Source: Ga0077536 sp043744805 (GTDB lineage: Bacteria; Pseudomonadota; Gammaproteobacteria; Ga0077536). Taken from it: a stretch of 64,000 bases of DNA. The notes under the pieces were generated by a model. That model made no database searches, had not been told where the DNA came from, and saw only the letters and a list, made by a program, of their open reading frames with translations. Location: NCBI GenBank assembly GCA_043744805.1, contig JAYTTZ010000131.1:1-64000 (forward strand). Direction: 5' to 3'. Of this stretch, positions 41,149-49,014 are shown piece after piece (the first letter of the stretch is position 1; every line of letters begins with the position of its first letter). The position numbers and the translations under genes were made by a program.

Positions 41149-42039
41149 TCAAGTCGGGTGGCGGTGACCCCAGATGCTGCCGTTGGTGTGCAGTTGCGTG
41201 CGCCAGGTGCGGTCGTCCACTTCGTTGGCACCCCAGCCATACTCCACGCTGAAGCCCGACGGCGACTGCAGGTAGAAGCTCAGCGCCCCGTCGTTGGTGT
41301 GGCGGCCGAGCGTGAGTTCGATAGGAACCTGCTGGTCCTGGCACAGGTACCAGGCCTGACCCACGTCATCGATGGATTCGACCTGCAGCATGAAGTGGTG
41401 AAGGCGCTTCGGGAGCTTCATTTCCATGAAGGCAATCGAATGGTGACGGGCATTGCAGCGCAGGAAGGCCAGGTTGATGTTCGCCTCGATGCCGCGCTCG
41501 GGCTGCGGTCGCACCCAGTCGCTGAGTCGCAGGCCCAGCACGTCGCGGTAGAAGTGGAGGCTGCGATCCAGGCTGTCGACGGTCATGGTGATGTGTCCAA
41601 AGCCGAGATCACCGGTCACGAAGCTCGACATCGCCCGTGGGGAGCGAAACGGATTGGCGCGATCAACCAGCGGACCGCAATAAGCTTCGGACTTGACGCC
41701 GTTGGGATCCTCGAACTCGATTAGCGCCACCACTCGACGGCGATGCAGCGCGCCGCGATCGCCCCGTCGCACGCTGGTGCCGTTGGCTTCGAGCCTCGCG
41801 GCCAAGGCATCGAGTGCGGCCGCGTCGGGCATCTCCCAGCCAAGCAGGCTGAGATCGTCGCGCTCGCCGCGAGTGAGGCAGATGCGCCAGCTGTAGTCGT
41901 CCATTCGCAGGTAGGTCAGGTCTTCGACGGTCTCGGCGCGCAGTCCCAGGATTTCGCTGGCAAACTGCTGCCATCGAGCGGGGTCCGAAACGTCAAGGCC
42001 AATGTAGCCCAGTTGCGCGGGGCAACGGAAATCGCTCAT
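41149..42039 (-). CDS. Extradiol ring-cleavage dioxygenase (type I, VOC fold; BphC-like)
   Basis: 296 residues, the size of two-domain extradiol dioxygenases such as BphC. The C-terminal domain shows the metal ligands: His in GDLGFGHITMTV, His in LHHFMLQVES and Glu in SPSGFSVEYGWG. The N-terminal VOC half (GYIGLDVSDPARWQQFASEI) is non-catalytic. It opens a catechol next to the hydroxyls with Fe(II) and O2. ATG 42039 follows GAGGGGAGA. First gene of the minus-strand cluster and divergent from the TetR gene, which is its likely regulator. Confidence 0.87.
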   Translation of the reverse strand: MSDFRCPAQLGYIGLDVSDPARWQQFASEILGLRAETVEDLTYLRMDDYSWRICLTRGERDDLSLLGWEMPDAAALDALAARLEANGTSVRRGDRGALHRRRVVALIEFEDPNGVKSEAYCGPLVDRANPFRSPRAMSSFVTGDLGFGHITMTVDSLDRSLHFYRDVLGLRLSDWVRPQPERGIEANINLAFLRCNARHHSIAFMEMKLPKRLHHFMLQVESIDDVGQAWYLCQDQQVPIELTLGRHTNDGALSFYLQSPSGFSVEYGWGANEVDDRTWRTQLHTNGSIWGHRHPT

Positions 42040-42165
42040 GGTGTTCTCCCCTCGGTCAGCGAGGCGAGGCTGCCGACGTGCGCCGCTCATCCGGGCTGCC
42101 CTCCGTGGAGCGACCCTGGAAATTTTAATGCTTGTACGACTCTCCAGCGCGAAGCTAGCACCCGG

Positions 42166-42843
42166 ATGGATACCCAACAATCCCCCATATCAACGAAAAA
42201 TCGAATCCTCGACGCAGCCGAACGCCTGTTCGCGGAGTCGGGATACGATGGCGTGTCACTGCGCCAGATCACGAAGGAAGCAGGGGTCGAGCTCGCATTG
42301 GCCAACTATCACTTCGGCCCGAAGAGTGCACTGTTCGTTGCGGTAGTGCAGCGGCGTGCGGCCGAACTCAACGCCGCGCGGATGGCCCTGTTCGAAGCAT
42401 TGCCGTCACCTCCGACGCTGGACGGCCTCATCGATGCCTTCGCGCGGCCGTTCATGGAGCAGAGCCTGCGCGGCGGACCGGGCTGGAAGAGCTACGCGCG
42501 GCTCATCGCGCAGATTTCGACATCGTCCCGCTGGACCACCGAAGTCATGTCGTCGCAGTTCGACGTAGTGGCGGCGGAGTTCGTGAAACGTGCTGGCCTG
42601 GCCCTGCCCGGCGCCGACGTGAAGGATCTCTACTGGGGTTTCCATTTCATGCTGGGCGCGATGGTGATTGCCTTCGCTGAAACTGGCAGGCTTGAAGTGC
42701 TTTCGCGCGGCCGCTGCAAGTCGTCCCAGCTCGACCGCCTTTACCAGCGCATGGTGCCGTTCCTCGCCGCCGGCTTCGAACGCATCGCACCACCCCGGGC
42801 CGCCCCCAAACCAACGCCCAGCAAGCGAGGAAAGAACCCATGA
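42166..42843 (+). CDS. TetR-family regulator
   Basis: 225 residues. The N-terminal HTH spans about 12-58 (NRILDAAERLFAESGYDGVS and LANYHFGPKSALFVAVV), followed by a TetR ligand-binding domain. It is divergent from the aromatic cluster, so it probably represses the extradiol/dioxygenase operon in the absence of substrate. It is also the first gene of a + strand operon with the SAM hydrolase, with a 4-nt overlap (42840-42843). No strong palindrome was found in the 126-bp gap. No clear Shine-Dalgarno precedes the ATG. Confidence 0.83.
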   Translation: MDTQQSPISTKNRILDAAERLFAESGYDGVSLRQITKEAGVELALANYHFGPKSALFVAVVQRRAAELNAARMALFEALPSPPTLDGLIDAFARPFMEQSLRGGPGWKSYARLIAQISTSSRWTTEVMSSQFDVVAAEFVKRAGLALPGADVKDLYWGFHFMLGAMVIAFAETGRLEVLSRGRCKSSQLDRLYQRMVPFLAAGFERIAPPRAAPKPTPSKRGKNP

Positions 42844-43643
42844 ACGGAGCTTTTGCAGCGTCCGGCGTGATCAGCATCACGACCGATTTCGGCCATCGCG
42901 GCGCCTTCGTGGGCACCATGAAAGGCGTGATCCTCCGACGCCTGCGCAACGCGCAGATCGTGGATCTCACCCATGAAATCCACGTGCACTGGCCGGCGGA
43001 AGCGGGCTTCTGGCTGGAGCGTTCCTATCGCTATTTCCCTGAAGGCAGCGTGCACCTCGCCGTGGTGGATCCCGGGGTGGGGACGGACCGCAACGTGCTC
43101 CTCGCAGTGGGCAACGGGCACGCCTTCCTGGCCCCCGACAACGGGCTGCTCGCGGGTGTCATCGAGCGCAGCCATGCTCAGGTGTACAAGGTCGACCCGG
43201 ATCGGCTGCGCGGCTTTGGCATCGACAAGCTGAGTGCCACGTTCCACGGCCGGGACTTGTTTGCGCCACTGGCGGCGGAACTCGCGGCAGGGAAGATCAA
43301 CCCAGCGCAGATTGGCACGCTGACCCGCGATTACGTGCCCGAACTCACGGACGCGGCCCATCGCCGCGGTGGGGAGATCCACGGCACGGTGATCACCACC
43401 GATCACTTCGGCAACCTCATCACCAACATCGAGGCCGAGATGCTGGCGCCGCTCAAGGTGCTGGCAGTCCGCGCCGCCGGCCATCGCATTCCCTTTCGCC
43501 GCACCTACTGCGACGTTGCGCCCGGCAGCCTGCTGGCGCTGGTGAATTCCTGCGAGGTACTGGAAATCGCTGCAGCGGAACAGAACGCGTCGGCGCTGAT
43601 TGGCCTCTCGCGAGGTGGACCGGTGGTGGTGGAAGTACAGTGA
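42840..43643 (+). CDS. SAM hydroxide adenosyltransferase (DUF62, SAM hydrolase)
   Basis: 267 residues of the DUF62/S-adenosyl-L-methionine hydroxide adenosyltransferase family: ISITTDFGHRGAFVGTMKG at the N-terminus, VVDPGVGTDRN, LAPDNGLL and GRDLFAPLAA mid-protein, and FGNLITNIE in the C-terminal barrel. The family adds water (or halide in relatives) to SAM, giving adenosine (or halo-adenosine) and methionine. ATG overlaps the TetR stop by 4 nt; the next gene overlaps by 4 nt. The fluorinase-specific loop is not evident, so hydrolysis is more likely than halogenation. Confidence 0.85.
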   Translation: MNGAFAASGVISITTDFGHRGAFVGTMKGVILRRLRNAQIVDLTHEIHVHWPAEAGFWLERSYRYFPEGSVHLAVVDPGVGTDRNVLLAVGNGHAFLAPDNGLLAGVIERSHAQVYKVDPDRLRGFGIDKLSATFHGRDLFAPLAAELAAGKINPAQIGTLTRDYVPELTDAAHRRGGEIHGTVITTDHFGNLITNIEAEMLAPLKVLAVRAAGHRIPFRRTYCDVAPGSLLALVNSCEVLEIAAAEQNASALIGLSRGGPVVVEVQ

Positions 43644-44257
43644 GTCCGGAAGCCCTGGCGGCCCAGACGGTCGCGCACTATGAGCGCAACGCGGAAGGTT
43701 ATCGCGACGGCACGCTGGACCACGACGTGGGCCAGAACATTCGCGCGCTGCTGGACGCGATCGAAGCGCAAGGTCCTTGCACGGTGCTCGACTTTGGCTG
43801 CGGGCCCGGGCGTGATCTCAAGGCTTTCAGCGCCCTGGGCCACCAGGCCATCGGCCTCGACGGTGCCAGCCGCTTCGTGGCGATGGCGCGCGAGTACAGC
43901 GGCTGCGAGGTCTGGCAGCAGGACTTCCTCGCGCTGTCCCTGCCAGCGGCCCGGTTCGATGGCATTTTTGCCAACGCGACCCTGTTCCACGTACCGCGCA
44001 GTGCGCTCCCCGGGGTGCTGGCGCAGCTCCACCAGGCCCTGAAGCCGCGCGGCGTGCTGTTCGCGTCAAACCCCCGCGGCGACGACCGCGAGCAGTTCAG
44101 CGGGGCGCGCTACGGTGCCTATTTTTCCTTGCAGGGCTGGCGGCAGCTGCTGCTGGCCGCCGGCTTCGACGAAATCACGCATTACTTCCGGCCCAGCGAC
44201 GCGCCACCGGCCGAGCAGCATTGGCTCGCCAGCGTCTGGCGTCGGCGCGAGGCCTGA
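43640..44257 (+). CDS. SAM-dependent class I methyltransferase
   Basis: 205 residues with motif I VLDFGCGPGRDLKAFS near residue 50 and motif IV-like FDGIFANATLFHVPR. The GTG start at 43640 overlaps the SAM hydrolase stop. Rossmann-fold methyltransferase of the UbiE/TehB type. A SAM consumer and a SAM hydrolase in a coupled operon is unusual. The acceptor is unknown. Confidence 0.83.
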   Translation: MSPEALAAQTVAHYERNAEGYRDGTLDHDVGQNIRALLDAIEAQGPCTVLDFGCGPGRDLKAFSALGHQAIGLDGASRFVAMAREYSGCEVWQQDFLALSLPAARFDGIFANATLFHVPRSALPGVLAQLHQALKPRGVLFASNPRGDDREQFSGARYGAYFSLQGWRQLLLAAGFDEITHYFRPSDAPPAEQHWLASVWRRREA

Positions 44258-44261
44258 GTTC

Positions 44262-44762
44262 TCAAAGCTTGCCGAGGAAGTCGAGCTTGCCGATCGGCAC
44301 GCCGTTGTGGCGGAGCAGGTTGTAAGCCGTGGCGCCGTGGAAGTAGAAGTTCGGCAGCGCCCACTGCTGCAGGAAATCCGCGCCGTTGAAGCTGAACTCA
44401 CCGGCCGGCGTCTTGAGTTCGATCCGTCGCGTGGCGGCCTGTTCGAAAGCGGCCGGGTCGCGGCTGGCCAGGAAGTCGATGGTTCGCGCGAGGCGCGCCT
44501 TCAATTCCACGAGGTTCGTTTCCTTGTCTTCCCAACGCGGCACTTCCTGTCCCGCGAGTCGGGCGGCGCCGCCCTTGGCGAAATCCGTCGTCAGCTGCAC
44601 CTGGCGGATCAGCGGGAACATGTCCGGGAACAGTCGTGCCGCGAGCAGGGCCGAGAAATCGAAGCCCACGGACTCGGCGTGGGTATGCGCCTTGTCGAGC
44701 AAGGTGCCCAGGTTGACGAGGCCGCGCGTGAACACGGGAATGGTCAGGTCGTAGAGGTTCAT
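44262..44762 (-). CDS. DUF1993 family protein
   Basis: 166 residues starting MNLYDLTIPVFTRGLVNLGT, with the DUF1993 features LFPDMFPLIRQVQLTTD and the C-terminal PNFYFHGATAYNLLRHNGV. The family is predicted all-helical (DinB-like). ATG 44762 is the start of the family alignment; upstream frame to 44834 lies in the next gene. Convergent with the methyltransferase with a 4-bp gap. Function unknown. Confidence 0.8.
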   Translation of the reverse strand: MNLYDLTIPVFTRGLVNLGTLLDKAHTHAESVGFDFSALLAARLFPDMFPLIRQVQLTTDFAKGGAARLAGQEVPRWEDKETNLVELKARLARTIDFLASRDPAAFEQAATRRIELKTPAGEFSFNGADFLQQWALPNFYFHGATAYNLLRHNGVPIGKLDFLGKL

Positions 44763-44781
44763 GGGACGTCGCTCCAGGCGG

Positions 44782-45120
44782 TCATTCGCATTGGTAGGAT
44801 TCGATGAAGGCATTGCCCACCAGCATCGCGGCATTGAAATCCAGTTCTTCGGAATGCCGCTTGAGGTAGTCCAGCAGGGTCGCTCGCAGTTGCACCACGG
44901 TCACGCCCTGCGGGATGCAGAACAGTGACTTCTGCATGCGCCAGGCTGGCGCCGCGTTGTCGGTGTCCGCGACACCGGCGAGATAGCCAAGGCAGGTGTT
45001 GACGTAGTCCGCGCGTTCCGAAGTGCAGCGGGACACCAGATCGACCCCGTCGAGCAAGTTGGCGTTGGCTAGCAGCGGGGCGCAGAGCAGGGAAGCAAGC
45101 AGCGGGAGTCGTCTGGACAT
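44782..45120 (-). CDS. Rap1a/Tai-family exported small protein
   Basis: 112 residues: signal peptide (about 1-20, MSRRLPLLASLLCAPLLANA), then a small helical domain with RCTSERADYVNTCLGYLAGV and a C-terminal Cys. The pattern fits the Rap1a/Tai family, which includes periplasmic immunity proteins of type VI amidase effectors. No effector or type VI gene is nearby, so an immunity role cannot be claimed. ATG 45120 gives the signal peptide; no Shine-Dalgarno is visible. Confidence 0.6.
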   Translation of the reverse strand: MSRRLPLLASLLCAPLLANANLLDGVDLVSRCTSERADYVNTCLGYLAGVADTDNAAPAWRMQKSLFCIPQGVTVVQLRATLLDYLKRHSEELDFNAAMLVGNAFIESYQCE

Positions 45121-45239
45121 CGGGTTCGGCGGGTACTCTGGACGCGGTCGGGAAACGGCCCGTCTAGTCTCAAGCCCGCCCCCGATCCGGTCAATCGCCG
45201 CGAGGCCCGCCACCAGCAGCGGCCGACGGGCCGCGTTTT

Positions 45240-46868
45240 TCACGCAGATTTGAACAGGTTGAGTGTTTCAGCCATCCGCTGGGTCAGGCCGCGCAGTTCC
45301 TCGGCCGTCCGGTGGGAGGCCTCTGCCGCTGCTGACGTTTCAATCATGTTGTTGTGCATTTTCATGACCGTCTGTTGCACGGTGGAAGTAACGTTGCGCT
45401 GCTCGTCGGTAGCACCGGCAATCTCCGCGTTGAGGCGGCGATTCTCGTCCACGGCCACGCCGATTGCGGACAGCGCAGACTCTGCCTGGTTGGCGGTATC
45501 GGCCGTGGAGACGGCCTGTTGGCGGCTCTGTTCCATGGACGTCGACACACGGCGGATGGCAGTCTGCAGGGCATCGATCATCTTGTGGATTTCTTCGGTC
45601 GATTCGCCCGTGCGCTGGGCCAGGGTGCGTACTTCATCGGCGACCACCGCAAATCCACGGCCCTGGTCACCGGCGCGTGCGGCTTCGATGGCGGCGTTCA
45701 GCGCCAGCAGGTTGGTCTGCTCCGCGATGGCCCGGATGACCTCGAGCACCCGGCCGATATCGGTGCTGTTGCGTTCGAGGTTGAGGATGGCGTTGGTCGC
45801 GTCCTGCATGTCGGCGGCCAGCCCCGAAATGGAATTCATCACCGTGCCGATGACGCTGCGGCCATGCACCGCCCGTTCCTGGGAGCGATCAGACGCCGTG
45901 TTGGCCACCGAGGTGGTGTCGGCGATGGACTGCGCGCTGCTGGCGAGTTCATTGATGGCGGTCGCGATGTGGTCGGTTTCATGCTGCTCCCGGTCAATGT
46001 TCGCACTGACCGATCTCGTAGCCTGGGAGAGCTGGCCGCTGGCGACCGCGACGTCTGCACTCAGCGCGCTTATCGACCCGATCGTCACCCGGAGCCTGCC
46101 CACGAAGGCATTGAAACCGGCCGCGAGCTCGCCCACTTCGTCCTTGGAATCGATGTCGAGGCGGGCGTCGAGGTTACCCTCGGACAGCGCGAATTTCTTC
46201 AAGTGTTCGGCCACTTCGGCGATGGGCCGTGCGACGGTCCGCGAGAGCAGTGAGGTCAGCAGGACGCTGACGATGACTCCGGCCACGACGGTGGCGATGA
46301 GGATGCGCGAAACCATGGACTGGAGCTCGCTGATGGCTTCGGACTGGCCTTCGATGGCGCGGTCGCCCAGCGCTTCGAGTTCGGTCAGGACGGCCAGGGC
46401 GTTGTCCACGCCCTGGCTGAAAACATCGCGCTGCGTGCCGAGGACTTCGGGTGTGGCGAGTGGGTCCTTGATGGCCGACAGGAGGGAGTCCCTTGCAGCC
46501 CCCAGCGTGGCAGCCGCGCTCGCCAGTCGCTGGCGCGCTTCCATCGGCAGCAGTTCGGATTTCACTACGCGGTCCAGGCCGGCCTTGACCTGTACTTTGG
46601 TCTTGGCCAATTCACTCGACTGGAAAGTGAGGTCGGCGCCGGGCTGCAGCGCCTGGAAAACCTCGATGGCGTCTCTTTCGATGGCAATCTGGGCTTCCAT
46701 CATACCGTCCGCCGTGTCCCAGGCTGGACCCGTGATGTAGGCCAGCTTTTGCACGAGCTGTTCCTTGGCGTACCAGCCGACGCCGCCGGTGATCACGATG
46801 AGGCCGCAGAGCAGCCCGAAGGCAAGGCCAAGCTTGGTGCCAAGACGCATTGAATTGAACCAGGACAT
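45240..46868 (-). CDS. Methyl-accepting chemotaxis protein (4HB sensor)
   Basis: 542 residues. Membrane helix 1 at about 8-33, periplasmic four-helix-bundle-like sensor to about 190, helix 2 at 190-212, HAMP domain to about 265 (RPIAEVAEHLKKF), then the cytoplasmic MCP hairpin whose tip contains AIAEQTNLLALNAAIEAARA and GRGFAVVADEVRTLA. ATG 46868 follows GAGAGG. No chemotaxis kinase, flagellar or CheR/B gene is adjacent, so it is an orphan receptor. No CheR-docking pentapeptide is seen at the C-terminus (ends NLFKSA). Confidence 0.88.
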   Translation of the reverse strand: MSWFNSMRLGTKLGLAFGLLCGLIVITGGVGWYAKEQLVQKLAYITGPAWDTADGMMEAQIAIERDAIEVFQALQPGADLTFQSSELAKTKVQVKAGLDRVVKSELLPMEARQRLASAAATLGAARDSLLSAIKDPLATPEVLGTQRDVFSQGVDNALAVLTELEALGDRAIEGQSEAISELQSMVSRILIATVVAGVIVSVLLTSLLSRTVARPIAEVAEHLKKFALSEGNLDARLDIDSKDEVGELAAGFNAFVGRLRVTIGSISALSADVAVASGQLSQATRSVSANIDREQHETDHIATAINELASSAQSIADTTSVANTASDRSQERAVHGRSVIGTVMNSISGLAADMQDATNAILNLERNSTDIGRVLEVIRAIAEQTNLLALNAAIEAARAGDQGRGFAVVADEVRTLAQRTGESTEEIHKMIDALQTAIRRVSTSMEQSRQQAVSTADTANQAESALSAIGVAVDENRRLNAEIAGATDEQRNVTSTVQQTVMKMHNNMIETSAAAEASHRTAEELRGLTQRMAETLNLFKSA

Positions 46869-47000
46869 GGGCAACCTCTCATCGCGCACAGGCACGCACA
46901 GTTTTACATTTTTACATTCGATTCCCTTAGCGGCGCCCGGCGGGGAATCCTTGACTGCATGCGGTCGTGGCGATTGGGTAGGTCCAGGCTGGTGGGCGAA

Positions 47001-47568
47001 TCAGTCCTCGAAGTGCGGTGTCCGGTGTTCGCCCAGGGCGGCGATGGCCTCGGCGACGTCCGGTGCAAAGAGGAGGGCGGCGTTGCGCGCGGCGACGAAC
47101 TCGAGGCCCTCGCCAACGGGGTGGTCACGGCTGTAGTTAAGCGTTTCCTTGGTCCCCCTCAGCGCCAGGGGGGATTTGGCGGCAAGCTGTCGCGCAACGT
47201 CGAGCGCGTGGGCGCGCAGGCTCTCGAGGTCGGGCAGCACCGCGTTGAGGAAGCCGCGGCGCTCAGCTTCCGCCGTTTCGAACCGACGCCCGGTCATCGC
47301 AAGTTCACGCGCGATCCCATCCCCGATAAGGCGCGGCAAGCGCTGCAGGGTGCCAAGATCCGCGATGATGCCGACGTCGATCTCCTTCACTGAGAAATAG
47401 GCATCGCTGGCGGCGAAGCGGATCCGGCAGCGTGTCCACGGCGCGCATCACGTCGGCCAGCTCTTCCCACATTTCCTGATTGAACGCATTGGCGCGTTCG
47501 GGGCGGTTGAACTCGACGTGGGCGATGCCGTCGGCCAGGGTGGCGATGAGCGTTGAGTACTCATTCAT
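47001..47568 (-). pseudogene. Enoyl-CoA hydratase/isomerase with internal deletion and frameshift
   Basis: The N-terminal part (MNEYSTLIATLADGIAHVEF, NRPERANAFNQEMWEELADV, VDTLPD) and the C-terminal part (RFAASDAYFSVKEIDVGIIA, then RLPRLIGDG to RTPHFED) of one crotonase-fold protein are in different frames and meet near 47421-47432. Total is about 189 codons against about 260 for the family. The missing ~70 residues hold the oxyanion-hole and catalytic loops, so the product cannot be active. At the junction the bases ATCCGC continue both sides, consistent with a microhomology deletion. ATG 47568 overlaps the end of the Zur-like gene. Confidence 0.75.
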
Positions 47569-48079
47569 GCAGGGTGCCTTGTTCGGTTTGTTGGCAATCG
47601 CGACACTCGCCCGCCACTTCGATGGTTTCGCGGACCACCTTGAAATGGAGTCGTCGCGCACACTCGTCGACGTATGCCGACAGTTGGGGAGCTGCCAGTT
47701 CCGCGACGGTCCCGCATTGGGTGCAGATGAGGAACTGGCTGACGTGGCCTTCAAGGGGTTCGCCGCAGCCGATATAGGCATTGAGTGAAGTGAGCCGATG
47801 GATAAGGCCGGCTTCGAGCAGGAAATCGAGCGCGCGGTACACCGTGGGCGGCGCGGCCTGTGCGCGTTCCTGGCCGAGCAACGCCAGCAGGTCGTAAGCC
47901 TTGACCGGCAAATGGCTGGCCCAGATGAGTTCCAGTACGCGGCGCCGCAGCGGGGTGAGGCGGCGGCCGCTCGCGGCGCAGGCGCGCTCAGCCTTGGCGA
48001 GCGCGGTTTCCACGCAATGGCCGTGGTCGTGGCTGCGGGCCGCGAAGCTCTTGAGGACGGTGGGTCGGGTGCTCGGCAT
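47561..48079 (-). CDS. Fur-family regulator, Zur-like
   Basis: 172 residues: a winged helix (RRLTPLRRRVLELIWASHLP, then YDLLALLGQERAQAAPPTVY) followed by the Fur dimerisation domain with structural-zinc cysteines CTQC and CRDC and a His-rich regulatory region. The CxxC spacing and the divergent ZIP importer argue for Zur (zinc) over Fur (iron). The start codon is 21 bp from a palindrome at 48100-48114, so autoregulation is likely. The stop overlaps the start of the broken enoyl-CoA hydratase. Confidence 0.82.
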   Translation of the reverse strand: MPSTRPTVLKSFAARSHDHGHCVETALAKAERACAASGRRLTPLRRRVLELIWASHLPVKAYDLLALLGQERAQAAPPTVYRALDFLLEAGLIHRLTSLNAYIGCGEPLEGHVSQFLICTQCGTVAELAAPQLSAYVDECARRLHFKVVRETIEVAGECRDCQQTEQGTLHE

Positions 48080-48099
48080 GGGTGGGTCTACTTTCGCAC

Positions 48100-48114
48100 T
48101 GTTACTGTGTAACG
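48100..48114. promoter_or_regulatory. Candidate Zur box between regulator and ZIP importer
   Basis: TGTTACTGTGTAACG contains GTTAC-TGT-GTAAC, a palindrome with the TGTTA...TAAC core of Zur/Fur-type sites, midway in the divergent gap. Confidence 0.5.
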
Positions 48115-48177
48115 TCAGTGTTTAGTATGGCGTGTCCGTCGTCGCAACTCACGCGACGCGCCGTCGCGGAACCCCTG

Positions 48178-48966
48178 ATGACCACGCCCGACCCGCATCT
48201 GCTCTACTGGATTCTCGGCTTCACCCTGTTGGGAGCGGTGCTGAGCCTTGCTGCGGGCGGTGCCTACCTGCTGTTGCCACCGCACTGGCGGGAAAAAACC
48301 GTAGCACACCTCATCAGCCTCGCGACCGGCACCTTGCTGGCCGTGGCGTTCATCGATCTCCTGCCCGAAGCGGTGGAGCACAGCAAGGATGGCCACCCCG
48401 AGCGCGTGTTCGGGACGGTGCTCGCCGGGATCTTCGTGTTCTTCCTGCTGGAAAAGACGCTCATCTGGCGCCATGCGCACCAGGTCGATTCCCACGGCCA
48501 CGCCCACCCTAACGGCCTGCGCACCGCAGGGGCGCTGGTGATGGTGGGCGACACCTTCCACAACTTTCTCGACGGGATCCTGCTCACCGCCACTTTCATC
48601 GCCGATCCGGCGCTGGGCATGGTGACCGGCCTGGCCATCGTGGCCCATGAAATCCCGCAGGAAGTGGGTGACTTCGCGATCATGCTCGAAGGCGGTTACT
48701 CGCGCTGGCAGACCTTCGGCCTGAATGCCATCGCGAGCCTTGCGATGGTGGTGGGTGCGCTGCTCGCGTGGTGGCAGTTGCCGTTGCTGGAAGGCCATCT
48801 TGCCTACGTGCTCGCGTTCACTGCGGCAAGCTTCATCTACATCGCCATCGCCGACCTCATCCCGAGCCTCCACCGTGGCGTCACCGCACGTGAGACTTTC
48901 GCGCAGGTGTTCTGGATCGGCGTTGGCGTGGCGCTGGTGTCGATGATCCAGCACCAGCACGGCTAA
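48178..48966 (+). CDS. ZIP-family metal (zinc) importer
   Basis: 262 residues, about eight membrane helices. The metal-binding helices IV and V have GDTFHNFLDGILL (H-N-x2-D) and AHEIPQEVGDF (H-E-x3-E), the ZIP signature. A His-rich loop HAHQVDSHGHAH lies between helices III and IV. ATG 48178 (MTTPDPHLLYW) gives the family N-terminus; upstream in-frame ATG 48127 and 48082 would overlap the Zur palindrome region. Divergent from the Zur-like regulator, so it is probably repressed by zinc. Confidence 0.83.
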   Translation: MTTPDPHLLYWILGFTLLGAVLSLAAGGAYLLLPPHWREKTVAHLISLATGTLLAVAFIDLLPEAVEHSKDGHPERVFGTVLAGIFVFFLLEKTLIWRHAHQVDSHGHAHPNGLRTAGALVMVGDTFHNFLDGILLTATFIADPALGMVTGLAIVAHEIPQEVGDFAIMLEGGYSRWQTFGLNAIASLAMVVGALLAWWQLPLLEGHLAYVLAFTAASFIYIAIADLIPSLHRGVTARETFAQVFWIGVGVALVSMIQHQHG

Positions 48967-49014
48967 GGTGGGCCCTGGCCTGCAACGCTCAAGTCGCCCT
49001 TCCGGAGGCCACGC

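Noticed and set aside
42840..43643. Fluorinase or chlorinase call for the DUF62 protein
   Set aside because: The fluorinase-specific loop was not recognised; SAM hydroxide adenosyltransferase is the safer call.
44782..45120. Type VI immunity protein call for the Rap1a/Tai-like gene
   Set aside because: No amidase effector or secretion gene lies in the window; only family-level similarity is supported.
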